Notes: generated by a model not told the origin, from the sequence alone. DNA of 64,000 bases from Onstottus_B arcticum (GCA_038040485.1 JBBPIE010000015.1:77330-141329); one strand, 5' to 3'. Counted from the first letter of the stretch, positions 1 to 9,091 are shown. Translations and numbers: made by a program.

Positions 1-1259
1 AACTCACAGTTGGCATACTCGGGCTGGGTACAGTCGGAACCGGAGTCGCGAAACTGCTCGGCACCGATCCGCGCTTTCGCGTCAAGTGGGTCGCGGTGCG
101 CGACAAATCCAAGCCGCGCGACGCCGATCTGAGCGCGATCCGAGTGACCGATCAGCCTGCGGAAGTTGTGAACGATCCCGAGACCGAGATAATCATTGAA
201 GTCGCCGGCGGCGTCGGTCCCATTTTCGAGTGGATCAAGCAGGCGATCTCGAACGGCAAGCACGTGGTCACCGCCAACAAAGAGATGATCGCCCGGCACG
301 GCTCTGAGATTTTCGAACTTGCGCATCGAAACAACGTCACGGTTTTGTTTGAGGCTGCGGTCGGCGGCGGCATCCCGCTCATATCGACGCTTCAACGGGG
401 ACTTCAGGCTAACGAAATCAGCAGCGTAGCCGGAATTCTGAACGGCACGACGAACTATATTCTGACCGCGATGCAGGAGCGTGGTCAGAGCTTCGATGAC
501 GCGCTTGCGGATGCGCAGCGCCTGGGGTTCGCGGAGGCCGATCCGGTTAACGACGTCGAAGGCTTCGACGTGGCCTGCAAGATCACAATTCTCGCGTCGC
601 TCGCGTTTGGGCGCTTTGTTGACGTCACGGCCGTCTACCGCCAGGGCATCACTCAGATTTCCGCGATGGACATTTCGATCGCGCGTGAGTTCGGATATCG
701 AATCAAGCTGATCGGGCTGGCGCGTCGAGGAGAGGCCTGCCTGGACGTGCGCGCTCACCCGATGCTTGTGCCGATTCACCATCTGCTGGCTTCAGTCGAA
801 GGAGCCAACAACGCAATCTTTATCAGCGGCAGCGCGGTCGGTGAAGTGATGCTGGTGGGTCCGGGCGCCGGCCAGATGCCCACCGCAAGCGCGGTCGTCG
901 GCGATCTGATAAACCTCGCAAGCGCGCTCAAGCTGCCTGACTTCGCACCTTATTTTCATCCGGCGATCGAAGCTGGAGAAGCGCCGCTGTGTCCGGTCGC
1001 AGACGCCGAGAGCGCGTTCTATATCCGGCTCGAGACCGAAGACTCACCCGGCGTGATCGGTAACATCGGGCACGCGCTTGGCGTGCATCAAGTGAGCCTG
1101 CACAGCTTGCTTCAGCGAGGAGTTGATGCCGAGGGATCGGCGACCATCATTCTTCTGACTCATAAGTGTGCCGAGAGAAACCTGCTCGGCGCGCTGATGG
1201 AGATCGAAGGACAGGTGACAACCCGGCGAATCGCCATCGTCCTGCGCGTGTTCGAATGA
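1..1259 (+). CDS. hom: Homoserine dehydrogenase, 5' end cut by window
   Basis: Catalyses NAD(P)H-dependent reduction of aspartate semialdehyde to homoserine, the branch to threonine and methionine. The reading frame is already open at base 3 and has no start in the window, so the N-terminus lies upstream. The first visible residues form the Rossmann loop GLGTVGTG. Further in, TANKEMIA and the glycine-rich GGGIPLI segment belong to the homoserine dehydrogenase catalytic domain. The C-terminal 80 or so residues (RLETEDSPGVIGNIGHALG) form an ACT domain, which in this family usually gives feedback control by threonine. Aspartate kinase follows 88 bp downstream, so the two aspartate-family steps are neighbours but not fused. 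A perfect long hairpin separates them. Function is secure; only the 5' end is missing. Confidence 0.95.
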   Translation, partial: LTVGILGLGTVGTGVAKLLGTDPRFRVKWVAVRDKSKPRDADLSAIRVTDQPAEVVNDPETEIIIEVAGGVGPIFEWIKQAISNGKHVVTANKEMIARHGSEIFELAHRNNVTVLFEAAVGGGIPLISTLQRGLQANEISSVAGILNGTTNYILTAMQERGQSFDDALADAQRLGFAEADPVNDVEGFDVACKITILASLAFGRFVDVTAVYRQGITQISAMDISIAREFGYRIKLIGLARRGEACLDVRAHPMLVPIHHLLASVEGANNAIFISGSAVGEVMLVGPGAGQMPTASAVVGDLINLASALKLPDFAPYFHPAIEAGEAPLCPVADAESAFYIRLETEDSPGVIGNIGHALGVHQVSLHSLLQRGVDAEGSATIILLTHKCAERNLLGALMEIEGQVTTRRIAIVLRVFE

Positions 1260-1261
1260 GC

Positions 1262-1332
1262 TATCCACGAATAACGCGAATCATCGCGAATGGTCAGGAG
1301 GCATTCGCGATGATTCGCGTTATTCGTGGATA
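1262..1332. repeat. Perfect inverted repeat (31-bp arms) after hom
   Basis: Arms 1262-1292 and 1302-1332 are perfectly complementary around a 9-base loop. They begin 2 bp after the hom stop codon and end 15 bp before the lysC start. Each arm is itself built from short near-repeats of the type CGCGAAT. It could act as a terminator or mRNA-stabilising hairpin, although no T-tract follows. It is one of the window-wide hairpin set. Confidence 0.9.
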
Positions 1333-1347
1333 CTTCTAGCCTCTACA

Positions 1348-2571
1348 ATGATCATACAGAAATTCGGCGGCACTTCAGTCAAATCCGTGGCGAGGATCAA
1401 GAACGTCGCGAGCATCGTCGCGCGGGCGGCTCGCAACGATTCGGTTGTCGTCGTCGTCTCCGCAATGGGCGATACAACCGACTACCTTGTGAAGCTAGCG
1501 AAACAGACAAACGGCACACCGCCTCGGCGAGAGCTTGACGCGCTGCTTGCCACTGGCGAGCAAATCTCAATCGCGCTTCTGGCGATGGCGCTGAACGAAC
1601 AAGGCGCTAGCGCTGTCTCGCTCACAGGCGCACAACTAGGCATAACCACCGAGAGCGTTCATACCGCCGCGCGAATCGTGGACATAAACACCGATCGCAT
1701 TCGGCGCTGTCTCGACCACGGATCGATCGTCGTCGCGGCAGGGTTTCAGGGCGTAACGGAGGAGGGCGATACGACAACGCTTGGCCGGGGCGGGTCGGAC
1801 ACGACCGCGGTAGCGCTAGCAGCGGCGCTTGACGCCTCGGCGTGCGACATCTTCACCGACGTTAGCGGAGTCTACACGGCTGATCCGAACATCGTGCCTT
1901 CAGCGCGGCTGATGAAACAGATCTCTTACGAAGAGATGCTCGAGATGGCGCGCGCCGGCTCACAGGTATTGCACCCGCGAGCAGTCGAGCTTGCGCGCAA
2001 ACACAAGATCAAGGTTAGAGTCAGGAATACGTTCGACCCCGCGAACCCGGGGACGACCGTGACAGGAGCCGACGAGATGGAAATCTACCGGCCAGTTAGC
2101 GGGGTGACGGTCGATCGCGATCAGGCGAGGCTGGCGATTCTGAAAGTGCCCGACAGGCCCGGCGTCGCAGGCGAAGTATTCGGCGCGCTCGCCCGCCGCC
2201 GCGTCAGTGTCGATATGATCATCCAGGCGTTTCACGAAGGCCGCTCGGTCAACGACATAACATTCACGATCAAACGCGGCGATCTGGAAAACGCACGAGC
2301 GGCCCTGGAAGAAGTTTCCGCGAGCGTCGGCGCCGAAGCGGTGCTTGCCGATGAAGACGTGGCCAAGGTCAGCATCATCGGGGCGAGCTTGATGGATCAG
2401 CCCGATGTTGCGGCCCGAATGTTCGCCGCGCTCGGCGAGGCCGGCGTCAACATCAAGATGATCTCGACCTCGGAGTTACGCATAAGCTGTGTTGTCAGCG
2501 ACCGCGACGCCGAACGCGCAGTCAAGGTCGTGCACGATCTGTTTCACCTCGACGACGACAAACAAGTATGA
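1348..2571 (+). CDS. lysC: Aspartate kinase
   Basis: Phosphorylates aspartate as the first step of lysine, threonine and methionine synthesis. The N-terminal substrate motif KFGGTSV is at residues 5-11, and the GRGGSDTTA nucleotide/substrate loop is near residue 146. Two ACT domains occupy roughly residues 265-407, with the typical DRPGVAGEVF and GVNIKMISTSE segments. At 407 aa it matches monofunctional, lysine- or threonine-regulated enzymes. The start ATG directly precedes MIIQKFGG, the usual N-terminus of the family. No strong ribosome-binding site lies immediately upstream. The gene overlaps the next by an ATGA junction (2568-2571), implying coupling to the Ppx/GppA gene, which is an unusual partner for lysC. 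Confidence 0.97.
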   Translation: MIIQKFGGTSVKSVARIKNVASIVARAARNDSVVVVVSAMGDTTDYLVKLAKQTNGTPPRRELDALLATGEQISIALLAMALNEQGASAVSLTGAQLGITTESVHTAARIVDINTDRIRRCLDHGSIVVAAGFQGVTEEGDTTTLGRGGSDTTAVALAAALDASACDIFTDVSGVYTADPNIVPSARLMKQISYEEMLEMARAGSQVLHPRAVELARKHKIKVRVRNTFDPANPGTTVTGADEMEIYRPVSGVTVDRDQARLAILKVPDRPGVAGEVFGALARRRVSVDMIIQAFHEGRSVNDITFTIKRGDLENARAALEEVSASVGAEAVLADEDVAKVSIIGASLMDQPDVAARMFAALGEAGVNIKMISTSELRISCVVSDRDAERAVKVVHDLFHLDDDKQV

Positions 2572-4268
2572 AGCTCGCAGCGATAGATATCGGATCTAAC
2601 TCGATCCACCTGGTCATCGTCCGCGCAGTCAAGGGGCAACACCCCGAGATCATCGATCGCGAAAAGGAGATGGTCCGGCTGGGCGCTGGAAGTCTGCGTG
2701 AACACCTCCTATCGAAAGAAAGAGTTGACCGAGCGTTGATCACGCTTCGCCGCTACAAGCAGATGGCCGAAGCCAATCGCGTCGACCTGACCATTGCCAC
2801 CGCGACTTCGGCCGTTCGCGAAGCGCACAACGCGGATGAATTCATCGAAGCAGTCCGCAAGGATATTGGCCTCGACGTGCAACTGCTTCCCGGCGTCGAG
2901 GAAGCCCGTTTGATAGCGCTGGCCGTCTCCGAAGTGACCGACTTCAACAACCGCCGCGCGCTTGTCATCGACATCGGCGGCGGCTCGACCGAGTTCATTG
3001 TCACCGGCGGAAACGAGCCCGAGCTTTTGTACTCTGTGCGAATCGGCGCGGTGAGGCTTGCTGAGAAGTTCATCACCACCGACCCAATCTCAGAACAGGA
3101 GCGCGAGCGGCTCGTAACGGGGATCAGGTCCGATCTGACACACGCGGTCTGGGAGATCAAGAACCGGGGTTACGACTTCGTGATCGGGACTTCGGGCACG
3201 ATCCTGAACATGGTCAGCGCCGCTGCTAGCTCTGAGCATCCGCATCGGGGTGAGGCGCTTGCCGATATCGAGCCGTTCAGCGAAACCGTCACGCTAGACC
3301 AAATCACCCGGCTGAACCGGCGGCTCGCTCGAATGGACGAGCGGCAACGCGGCCGAGTGCCGGGACTCGAAAAGGATCGCGCGGACATCATCATCGCCGG
3401 CGGGCTGCTGCTCGAATGCATAATGTCGGAGACCGGAGCACGCGAGATAACTAGCTGCGACTGGTCGCTTCGCGAGGGCGTGATCCTGAACTACGTGCGA
3501 AACCATCCCCTGTCGAGACTAGACCTCGGCGCGGACTCGGCGGCAGAACTCTCGCGCTCGAACGAGTCAAAGCTCGTCGACGTCGACGCCGACAACTCGT
3601 CGCTGGACGTGCGAGCGCGGTCGGTGCTGTCGGTCGCTCGCCGATACGACTACGACGCGCCGCACTCACATCACGTAGCGCGTTTGGCTGCTCGCATATT
3701 CGACGACACTCACGAGCTTCACGGAATGCGCGAGGCCGAGAGAAAGTTGCTGGAGTATGCCGCGCTGCTTCACGACATCGGCTACCACATCGCGCACAAC
3801 AATCATCACCGGCACGCGCTCTACCTGATAAAGAACGCGGAGATGCCCGGCTTCACTGTCAACGAAATTGCGCTGATGGCGACTGCGGTTCGGTACCATC
3901 GAGGCTCGCTGCCTAAGAAAGGAATGGCGGCGCGGTCAAAACGAGAGCACGAAGACTACTTCGGGCTCGAGCGCTCGCAGCGTTCGACGCTTTTGAAGCT
4001 GGCATCGATTCTGCAAATCGCCGACGGGCTAGATCGTTCACACCATCAATTGGTGCGAGAAGTGAGATGCGAGTTGTCCGGCGCTCGCGTGACCTTCTAT
4101 GTCGAGGCCGAAGGCGAATGTGATCTTGAGATGTGGTCTGCCGAACGCAAATCAAGCTGGTTCAGCGAAGTCTTCGAGGTCTCATCCCGCTTCGAGCGAG
4201 TTCAAGCCGAGTCGGTGGCGCCGGCGAAGGAAGCCACGGCGGATAAGGCGCCCGCTGACCCAAGATAA
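2568..4268 (+). CDS. ppx: Ppx/GppA family phosphatase with C-terminal HD domain
   Basis: Predicted exopolyphosphatase or guanosine pentaphosphate phosphohydrolase. The ASKHA-fold phosphate loops are visible: DIGSNS at residues 7-12 and IDIGGGSTE near 133-141. The C-terminal region (from about residue 360) carries an HD-type domain with HHVARLAARI and LLHDIGYHIAHNNHH, as in long E. coli-type Ppx and GppA proteins. Length (566 aa) is slightly above the roughly 500 aa of those proteins, the extra being a charged tail. The start overlaps the lysC stop by ATGA. Sequence alone cannot separate polyP from pppGpp preference. Confidence 0.93.
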   Translation: MKLAAIDIGSNSIHLVIVRAVKGQHPEIIDREKEMVRLGAGSLREHLLSKERVDRALITLRRYKQMAEANRVDLTIATATSAVREAHNADEFIEAVRKDIGLDVQLLPGVEEARLIALAVSEVTDFNNRRALVIDIGGGSTEFIVTGGNEPELLYSVRIGAVRLAEKFITTDPISEQERERLVTGIRSDLTHAVWEIKNRGYDFVIGTSGTILNMVSAAASSEHPHRGEALADIEPFSETVTLDQITRLNRRLARMDERQRGRVPGLEKDRADIIIAGGLLLECIMSETGAREITSCDWSLREGVILNYVRNHPLSRLDLGADSAAELSRSNESKLVDVDADNSSLDVRARSVLSVARRYDYDAPHSHHVARLAARIFDDTHELHGMREAERKLLEYAALLHDIGYHIAHNNHHRHALYLIKNAEMPGFTVNEIALMATAVRYHRGSLPKKGMAARSKREHEDYFGLERSQRSTLLKLASILQIADGLDRSHHQLVREVRCELSGARVTFYVEAEGECDLEMWSAERKSSWFSEVFEVSSRFERVQAESVAPAKEATADKAPADPR

Positions 4269-4374
4269 GGAGTTAAAGCAATAGGTTCGAAGCATCCACT
4301 CAGCATGCGTCTTGCCTCTCGGATTCTTCTTTCACTCTGGCCATCTAAATCTCTGTGAGCGCTGCGTCTACGTG

Positions 4375-4403
4375 TTGACAGTTTCTGACTAACTGCATAA
4401 CAT
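4375..4403 (+). promoter_or_regulatory. Candidate sigma-70 promoter for the MerR-type gene
   Basis: TTGACA at 4375-4380 is a full match to the -35 consensus. A 17-base spacer leads to TAACAT at 4398-4403 (4 of 6 -10 bases). Expected transcription start is near 4410, about 70 bases before the ATG at 4478. It lies in the 209-bp gap after ppx, which otherwise shows nothing recognisable. Confidence 0.6.
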
Positions 4404-4477
4404 AGGGGCGACATTGGCCGGAAAGCTAACGCAGACCGTGCTTTCAATCCATTCCCTTTGAAGCGGGGGCGCAAAAG

Positions 4478-4999
4478 ATGGAAACCTCTTCAAGAGTAAT
4501 TCCGGAGAAGCTGTTCTTCAGGATCGGAGAAGTATGCGCGCTGATCAAAGTCCAGCCGCACGTGCTTCGCTACTGGGAGACGGAGTTTCCCATGCTGGCG
4601 CCTCAGAAGAATCGCGCCGGCCAGCGCGTCTACCGGCGCAAGGACGTCGAGATGGTCTTCCGAATCCGCGACCTGCTGTATGAAGAGAAGTTCACCATTG
4701 CGGGAGCTAAGAGGAAACTCCTTGATGACTCTCGCGCTGGTAGCTCTGGGAGATCAAAGCCGGCCGGCGAGCAACTGAGCATGGAGAGCACGCTCGGCGT
4801 TGAGGCGGCATCGCCGCCTGTGAACCCTCCTGTCAACGCAAAGCAGATTAGTTCACGCGGCACGCAACCCGTTGCGCCGCTTGATGACCAACCGGTCAGT
4901 CCACCGATAAGGCGCGTGCTGCGACTAATCAAACACGATTTGGAGGATTTATTGACAACCCTAAACTCGGATGCTAGCATCGATGGTCGATCAACATAG
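4478..4999 (+). CDS. MerR family transcriptional regulator
   Basis: A 173-aa DNA-binding regulator. The N-terminal winged helix-turn-helix is clear: RIGEVCALIKVQPHVLRYWE followed by the second-helix and wing region RVYRRKDVEMVFRIRDLLYE (about residues 12-70). The remaining hundred residues are polar and proline-rich with no metal-binding cysteines, so a metal- or redox-sensing role is not supported. This short class resembles the MerR-like regulators that in many bacteria sit beside a tRNA or integration-host-factor gene. The target is unknown. A good promoter lies about 75 bp upstream, and tRNA-Pro follows 19 bp after the stop, possibly co-transcribed. Confidence 0.88.
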   Translation: METSSRVIPEKLFFRIGEVCALIKVQPHVLRYWETEFPMLAPQKNRAGQRVYRRKDVEMVFRIRDLLYEEKFTIAGAKRKLLDDSRAGSSGRSKPAGEQLSMESTLGVEAASPPVNPPVNAKQISSRGTQPVAPLDDQPVSPPIRRVLRLIKHDLEDLLTTLNSDASIDGRST

Positions 5000-5018
5000 C
5001 CCAACTCCTTCTATGTGA

Positions 5019-5092
5019 CGGGACGTGGCGCAGCCCGGTAGCGCGCTTCCTTGGGGTGGAAGAGGTCGCTGGTTCAAATCCAGTCGTCCCGA
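5019..5092 (+). tRNA. trnP(ggg): tRNA-Pro, anticodon GGG
   Basis: A full cloverleaf can be drawn by hand. The 7-bp acceptor stem 5019-5025 pairs with 5085-5091, with A5092 as discriminator. The D arm has GCGC/GCGC. The anticodon arm is CTTCC-TTGGGGT-GGAAG, giving anticodon GGG. The T arm is GCTGG-TTCAAAT-CCAGT (the last pair G-T). The length of 74 nt without CCA is normal for tRNA-Pro. CCA is not encoded, so it must be added by a nucleotidyltransferase. It lies between the MerR gene and surE. Confidence 0.95.
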
Positions 5093-5221
5093 TTAGAATC
5101 CAGACCCAGGACGTAAGAGCCAAGAGCGAGACCCGAAGATCAACCCGGCGTTGATGCCTTAGGTCTTGACCTTCGAAGCTTCGTCCTGGGCTTTCTCGTT
5201 TCAAAACCGGCCCGTTCCGAT

Positions 5222-5989
5222 ATGCGCAAGATATTAGTCACCAACGATGACGGAATACACTCGCCGGGAATCGTCGCGTTGGCCGAAGCTCTTACCGCAA
5301 TCGGCGATGTGACCGTCGTAGCTCCCGCGCACGAAATGAGCGCGGCGTCCCGCTCGCTTACCCTCGCGCGTCCGCTGCGCGTCGATCGAATCGACGACCG
5401 GCACTTCGCGGTTGATGGAACTCCGGCCGACTGCGTCACGCTTGCGATGAACCTCATCTTTGCCGGCGGCGACACACCCGTCATCGTAGTCTCCGGGATA
5501 AACAAGGGAGGCAATCTCGGCGAAGACGTGAGCTACTCGGGCACGGTGGCCGGCGCGCTCGAAGCTTCGGTTTACGGATTGCCCGGTATCGCGATCAGCC
5601 TGGTCCAAAGAGTCAACTTCGACTTCGAGCAGGCGGCCCGGTTTGCGGTTGAGGTTTCGCTGCGGGTGCTCGAAGACGGTTTGCCTCTTGGAACAGTGCT
5701 GAACGTGAACATACCTCCCGGCCCGGTTCAAGGGGTGCGAGTCACCCGTCAGGGAACAAAAATCATAAGACCCAAAGTCATCACCGGAACCGACCCCCGC
5801 CAACGAAAGTACTACTGGATCGGCGAAGAATCGCTTACGTGGAACGAAGAGCTGGGCACCGATTACGAAGCGCTGGGTCAGGGATTTGTCTCGATCACGC
5901 CGCTTCGCAGCGATCTAACGGACGAACGCACCCTCGAACAAATGAAGTCAATGGGCTGGCACACCGCGCTTGAGCCTCTTTCACAATGA
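5222..5989 (+). CDS. surE: 5'/3'-nucleotidase SurE
   Basis: A metal-dependent nucleoside monophosphate phosphatase linked to stationary-phase survival. The N-terminal TNDDG (residues 7-11) supplies metal-ligand aspartates. VDGTPADCV and SGINKGGNLGEDVSYSGT are the signature SurE loops. At 255 aa it is full length. The ATG lies exactly at the family's usual start (MRKILVTNDDG). It overlaps pcm by ATGA (5986-5989). surE-pcm pairing is widespread, and both genes are tied to damage repair and survival. Confidence 0.97.
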   Translation: MRKILVTNDDGIHSPGIVALAEALTAIGDVTVVAPAHEMSAASRSLTLARPLRVDRIDDRHFAVDGTPADCVTLAMNLIFAGGDTPVIVVSGINKGGNLGEDVSYSGTVAGALEASVYGLPGIAISLVQRVNFDFEQAARFAVEVSLRVLEDGLPLGTVLNVNIPPGPVQGVRVTRQGTKIIRPKVITGTDPRQRKYYWIGEESLTWNEELGTDYEALGQGFVSITPLRSDLTDERTLEQMKSMGWHTALEPLSQ

Positions 5990-6663
5990 GATCCAACATT
6001 CCGCTCTCGACGTCTGCAAACGCCGACCTCTTTCAACCGCACCGCGCGCGCATGGTTGAGCTGTTGCGGCACCGTGGCATCAAGGACGACCGCGTGCTCA
6101 AGGCCATGAGTGAGATCCCGCGCCATCTGTTTGTGCCCGAAGCCCTGGCGGCAAAAGCTTACGGTGACCACGCGCTGCCGATCGGCGACATGCAAACCAT
6201 ATCTCAGCCATACATTGTCGCTCGCATGACAGAGCTTCTGGAGGCTGACGAGAACTCCACGGTGCTCGAGATCGGCGCGGGGTCGGGATACCAGACCGCT
6301 GTGCTTTCAGCAGTGGCCGGGCGTGTCTTTGCCATCGAACGCATCAGCGACCTTGCGCGAAACGCGCAGCGAAATATCCGCCGCCTGGGATGTTTCAACG
6401 CCACGGTCAAATGGTTCGACGGCACGATCGGTTGGAGCGACCACGCGCCTTACGACGGCGTGCTGGTCGCTGCCGGCAGCCCCGAAATCCCGGAGCCGCT
6501 CATCAATCAACTGAGCATTGGCGGCAAGCTGGTCATTCCGATCGGAGACGCCGATCAGCAAGTCCTCGTCCGAATCATAAGAACAGAAAGCGGTATCATT
6601 CGCGAGGATCACGGTCTCTGCCAGTTTGTTAAGCTTATCGGACGGCACGGCTGGCCGAACTAG
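5986..6663 (+). CDS. pcm: Protein-L-isoaspartate O-methyltransferase
   Basis: Uses S-adenosylmethionine to methylate isoaspartyl residues in aged proteins and start their repair. The SAM-binding motif I, VLEIGAGSGYQTA, begins near residue 92. It is preceded by the family's DHALPIGDMQTISQPY segment, which contacts the substrate. At 225 aa it is of normal length. Translation is probably coupled to surE through the ATGA overlap. A near-perfect hairpin repeat follows the stop by about 30 bp. Confidence 0.96.
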   Translation: MRSNIPLSTSANADLFQPHRARMVELLRHRGIKDDRVLKAMSEIPRHLFVPEALAAKAYGDHALPIGDMQTISQPYIVARMTELLEADENSTVLEIGAGSGYQTAVLSAVAGRVFAIERISDLARNAQRNIRRLGCFNATVKWFDGTIGWSDHAPYDGVLVAAGSPEIPEPLINQLSIGGKLVIPIGDADQQVLVRIIRTESGIIREDHGLCQFVKLIGRHGWPN

Positions 6664-6692
6664 TCCTGATTTAACATGAAACTTGATGAATA

Positions 6693-6784
6693 CCTGTATG
6701 GGCATCCCTCCGTGGACGCCCCTCGTCGGTAATCAAAGAGAGGGCACGCAACGAGGGGCGCCCACGGAGAGACGCCCATACAGG
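6693..6784. repeat. Inverted repeat, 34-bp arms (31/34), after pcm
   Basis: Arms 6693-6726 and 6751-6784 pair with three mismatches around a 24-base loop. The arms contain the family pattern CCTGTATGGGC ... CCTCCGTGG ... GCCCCTCGT. The same family recurs at 18058-18152 and, degraded, at 37031-37120. It is located 29 bp after the pcm stop. Confidence 0.88.
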
Positions 6785-6852
6785 TCCATCACCATGGAGC
6801 ATGGCTAAGCTACTAGTCGGGCGCGCCTGACCGCTCTGGCAATCAAACAATC

Positions 6853-7515
6853 ATGGAACTCATCAGCAAGCTCATCGACCTCTTCCTTCACCTGGACAGG
6901 CACCTGAACGAGATCATCGGTCAATACGGGGGCTGGACTTATCTGATCTTGTTTCTCATCGTTTTCTGTGAGACCGGGCTGGTCGTTACTCCGTTCTTGC
7001 CGGGCGACTCGTTGCTCTTCGCGGCTGGAGCTTTTGCGGGTCTGGGGTCGCTAAACGCAGTCTGGCTGTTCGTGCTCTTGTCGATCGCCGCGATTCTGGG
7101 CGACACAGTCAACTACTGGATGGGGCGTTGGGTCGGTCCAAAGATATTTAATCGCGAGAACGTTCGGTTTCTGAACAAGAAGCATCTCGAGCGGACGCAC
7201 GCGTTCTATGAACGGTACGGCGGCAAGACGATCATCATCGCGCGCTTCATCCCGATCGTCAGGACGTTTGCCCCGTTTGTAGCGGGCATTGGAAACATGA
7301 CCTACTGGCGGTTCATTGCTTATAACGTGATAGGCGGCGTGGTCTGGGTCGCGACATGCGTATTCGCCGGTTACTACTTTGGCAATCTGGAGATCGTCAA
7401 GAACAACTTCTCGCTCGTCATCATAGCGATCGTTCTTATTTCGGTGTTGCCCATGTTAGTCGAGTACATCCGCCATCGTGTGAATCGGTCGAGGGCCGAG
7501 GCAGAAACCAAATAG
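6853..7515 (+). CDS. DedA family membrane protein
   Basis: A 220-aa integral membrane protein of the DedA/VTT superfamily; characterised members act as lipid-carrier (undecaprenyl phosphate) flippases or affect proton-motive force. The diagnostic segment FCETGLVVTPFLPGDSLLF (residues about 38-56), GDTVNYWMGR and the amphipathic RFIPIVRTFAPFVAGIGNM loop with its conserved arginines are all present. About four to five hydrophobic stretches can be traced. It stands alone between the hairpin after pcm and an NTF2-like gene. The specific substrate cannot be read from sequence. Confidence 0.93.
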   Translation: MELISKLIDLFLHLDRHLNEIIGQYGGWTYLILFLIVFCETGLVVTPFLPGDSLLFAAGAFAGLGSLNAVWLFVLLSIAAILGDTVNYWMGRWVGPKIFNRENVRFLNKKHLERTHAFYERYGGKTIIIARFIPIVRTFAPFVAGIGNMTYWRFIAYNVIGGVVWVATCVFAGYYFGNLEIVKNNFSLVIIAIVLISVLPMLVEYIRHRVNRSRAEAETK

Positions 7516-7554
7516 AATTGGAACTCCGGGGGCCTCTCGAGGAGAATGCATCAT

Positions 7555-7998
7555 ATGCGGAAGATAGTCTTGTCGATCATTGTGTCGTTTCTTGCTTCGG
7601 TCTCCACCGTTGGACAGCAGCCCGCCGCTGCGCAGGAACCGAGCGTCAAACTCCCGCCGGCTCTGGCGCGAGTGTTGACCGACTACGAAGCCGCGTGGCG
7701 AAGCAAGGATGCCGCGGCCCTCGCGGGCTTGTTCGCCGAGGACGGGTTTGTGCTCCCGAATGGCCGGCCACCGGTACGGGGCCGCGCCGCTGTACAGCAG
7801 TACTACACGGGTAAGGGCGGTCCGCTTGCTCTGCGCGCGATTGCGTTCGCAGCGGATGGCTCAGTGGGGTACATCATCGGGGGATTCGCGCGGCAAGAAG
7901 GTGAGCCGGACATTGGAAAGTTCACACTGACGCTGCGCAAAGACCGCAGTGGTCGTTGGTTGATCATGTCGGATATGGATAGCTCGAACCAGCGCTAG
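7555..7998 (+). CDS. Secreted NTF2-like (DUF4440/SgcJ-type) protein
   Basis: A small exported protein of 147 aa. Residues 1-25 form a signal peptide (MRKIVLSIIVSFLASVSTVG) ending near AAAQ. The rest resembles the SnoaL/DUF4440 fold: an ALARVLTDYEAAWRSKDAAA helix, LFAEDGFVLPNGRPPVRGRA, and a closing beta strand ending WLIMSDMDSS. Such domains bind small ligands or have hydrolase-like roles, and no function can be assigned. The ATG at 7555 is preferred over 7546 because GAGGAG (7539-7544) is 10 bases from 7555 but only 1 base from 7546. Confidence 0.8.
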   Translation: MRKIVLSIIVSFLASVSTVGQQPAAAQEPSVKLPPALARVLTDYEAAWRSKDAAALAGLFAEDGFVLPNGRPPVRGRAAVQQYYTGKGGPLALRAIAFAADGSVGYIIGGFARQEGEPDIGKFTLTLRKDRSGRWLIMSDMDSSNQR

Positions 7999-8105
7999 CA
8001 ATTGGAGATTGCGTGGAGTTCGCCTTACACCCTTCACGATGTTAAGAGATCCAGCTTAGCCTGGCTGGTCACGACTGCGCCGCCTAAACCTTGACCTTCG
8101 AACGC

Positions 8106-8942
8106 TCACCAACGTGGCACTGGAAACGGCGGGACTAACTTACCCGGGCGTTCGTCCTCGCGATAAAAGACGCGCTCCAGGAAGAGTCCGGACGGAGGCG
8201 CAGTTACCGCGGCCACATCAAACGACCGGGCAGCCGAAGCTCGCCTGGAATCCGAGGTCAACAAGCTAACGAAACCGGCCACTTCGAGCTTTCCCCTCCC
8301 TACCTCGACAAGGGCTCCGACGATGCGCCGCACCATCTTCCAAAGAAAGTGCGACGCGCCGATCCGAAATAGAATAAGGTCTCCGGCCTGAACGATCTCG
8401 ACCCGCTCAACCACGACGATGGTCGAGCGGTCGTCGTCCCGGCGCTCGCAGAAGCTCGCAAAATCGTGCCGGCCTGCGAGGCCCGCTGCCGCCTTGCTCA
8501 TCGCCTCGACGTTCAGCGGGTCGCGCACCCACCACACAGACTTCTTCGCAAACGCCGTCCTTCTGGTCGATACCTGGTAGACGTAATAGCGGCCGTTCGC
8601 GTCTCGTCTCGGATCAAAGGTCGCACGCGTCTCTTCAACTTTGAGAACGTTGATGTCAGCGGGCAATCGGTCGTTCAAGGCGTACAGCAACTCTATGGGT
8701 CTCGCGCTGCGCGAAGCTTTCAAGCGGGCGACCTGCGCAAGCGCGTGCACTCCCGCGTCTGTTCGGCCGGCGCCTGCGAGCTCGACTCGCTCCTCGAAGA
8801 ACTTTTCGGCTGCGCCGCGAAGCTCGCCCGCAACGGTCCGCGAGTTCTTCTGCTCCTGCCACCCGTAGTAGCGGGTACCGTCATACTCGATAGTCAGTTT
8901 CCAAACCGGCAATAGAACACCTCTCAAAATACTGGTCTTCAC
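8106..8942 (-). CDS. truA: tRNA pseudouridine(38-40) synthase TruA
   Basis: Isomerises uridines 38-40 in the anticodon stem of tRNAs. The catalytic-aspartate motif GRTDAGVHA is at about residues 59-67, with Asp62 as the nucleophile. The second half has FLWKMVRRIVGALVEVGRGK, the other TruA hallmark. Length is 278 aa; most homologues begin close to VWKLTIEYDGT, so the first dozen residues (MKTSILRGVLLP) may not be translated. The gene is convergent with the NTF2-like gene and divergent from the Lrp-type regulator. Confidence 0.95.
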   Translation of the reverse strand: MKTSILRGVLLPVWKLTIEYDGTRYYGWQEQKNSRTVAGELRGAAEKFFEERVELAGAGRTDAGVHALAQVARLKASRSARPIELLYALNDRLPADINVLKVEETRATFDPRRDANGRYYVYQVSTRRTAFAKKSVWWVRDPLNVEAMSKAAAGLAGRHDFASFCERRDDDRSTIVVVERVEIVQAGDLILFRIGASHFLWKMVRRIVGALVEVGRGKLEVAGFVSLLTSDSRRASAARSFDVAAVTAPPSGLFLERVFYREDERPGKLVPPFPVPRW

Positions 8943-9023
8943 TCGATCTGGAGCTTGAGCGCCAAGGCTCCTCGTGTCAACAGCGAGCTCTCGACGACGA
9001 AACGAAGGCAGCTCGGATTCTTG

Positions 9024-9053
9024 TTGACGCGATTCCCGAGTCGAGGATATTAT
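9024..9053 (+). promoter_or_regulatory. Candidate promoter for the Lrp-type regulator
   Basis: TTGACG (9024-9029) and TATTAT (9048-9053) are separated by 18 bases and each match 5 of 6 consensus bases. The expected start near 9060 leaves about 32 bases before ATG 9092 but almost none before the upstream TTG at 9065. This argues for the downstream start. Confidence 0.6.
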
Positions 9054-9091
9054 AGGCGCACACGTTGGGCAGATTGGATTTTCTTACTCAT

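Noticed and set aside
5105..5190. Terminator after tRNA-Pro (CCCAGGACG / CGTCCTGGG)
   Set aside because: The 9-bp arms are 68 bases apart with no T-run at the right place, so chance or weak structure is as likely.
5158..8105. Shared GACCTTCGAA-containing sequence near 5166 and 8093 as a promoter motif
   Set aside because: The second copy lies between convergent gene ends, where no promoter is needed, and no -10 box follows either copy.
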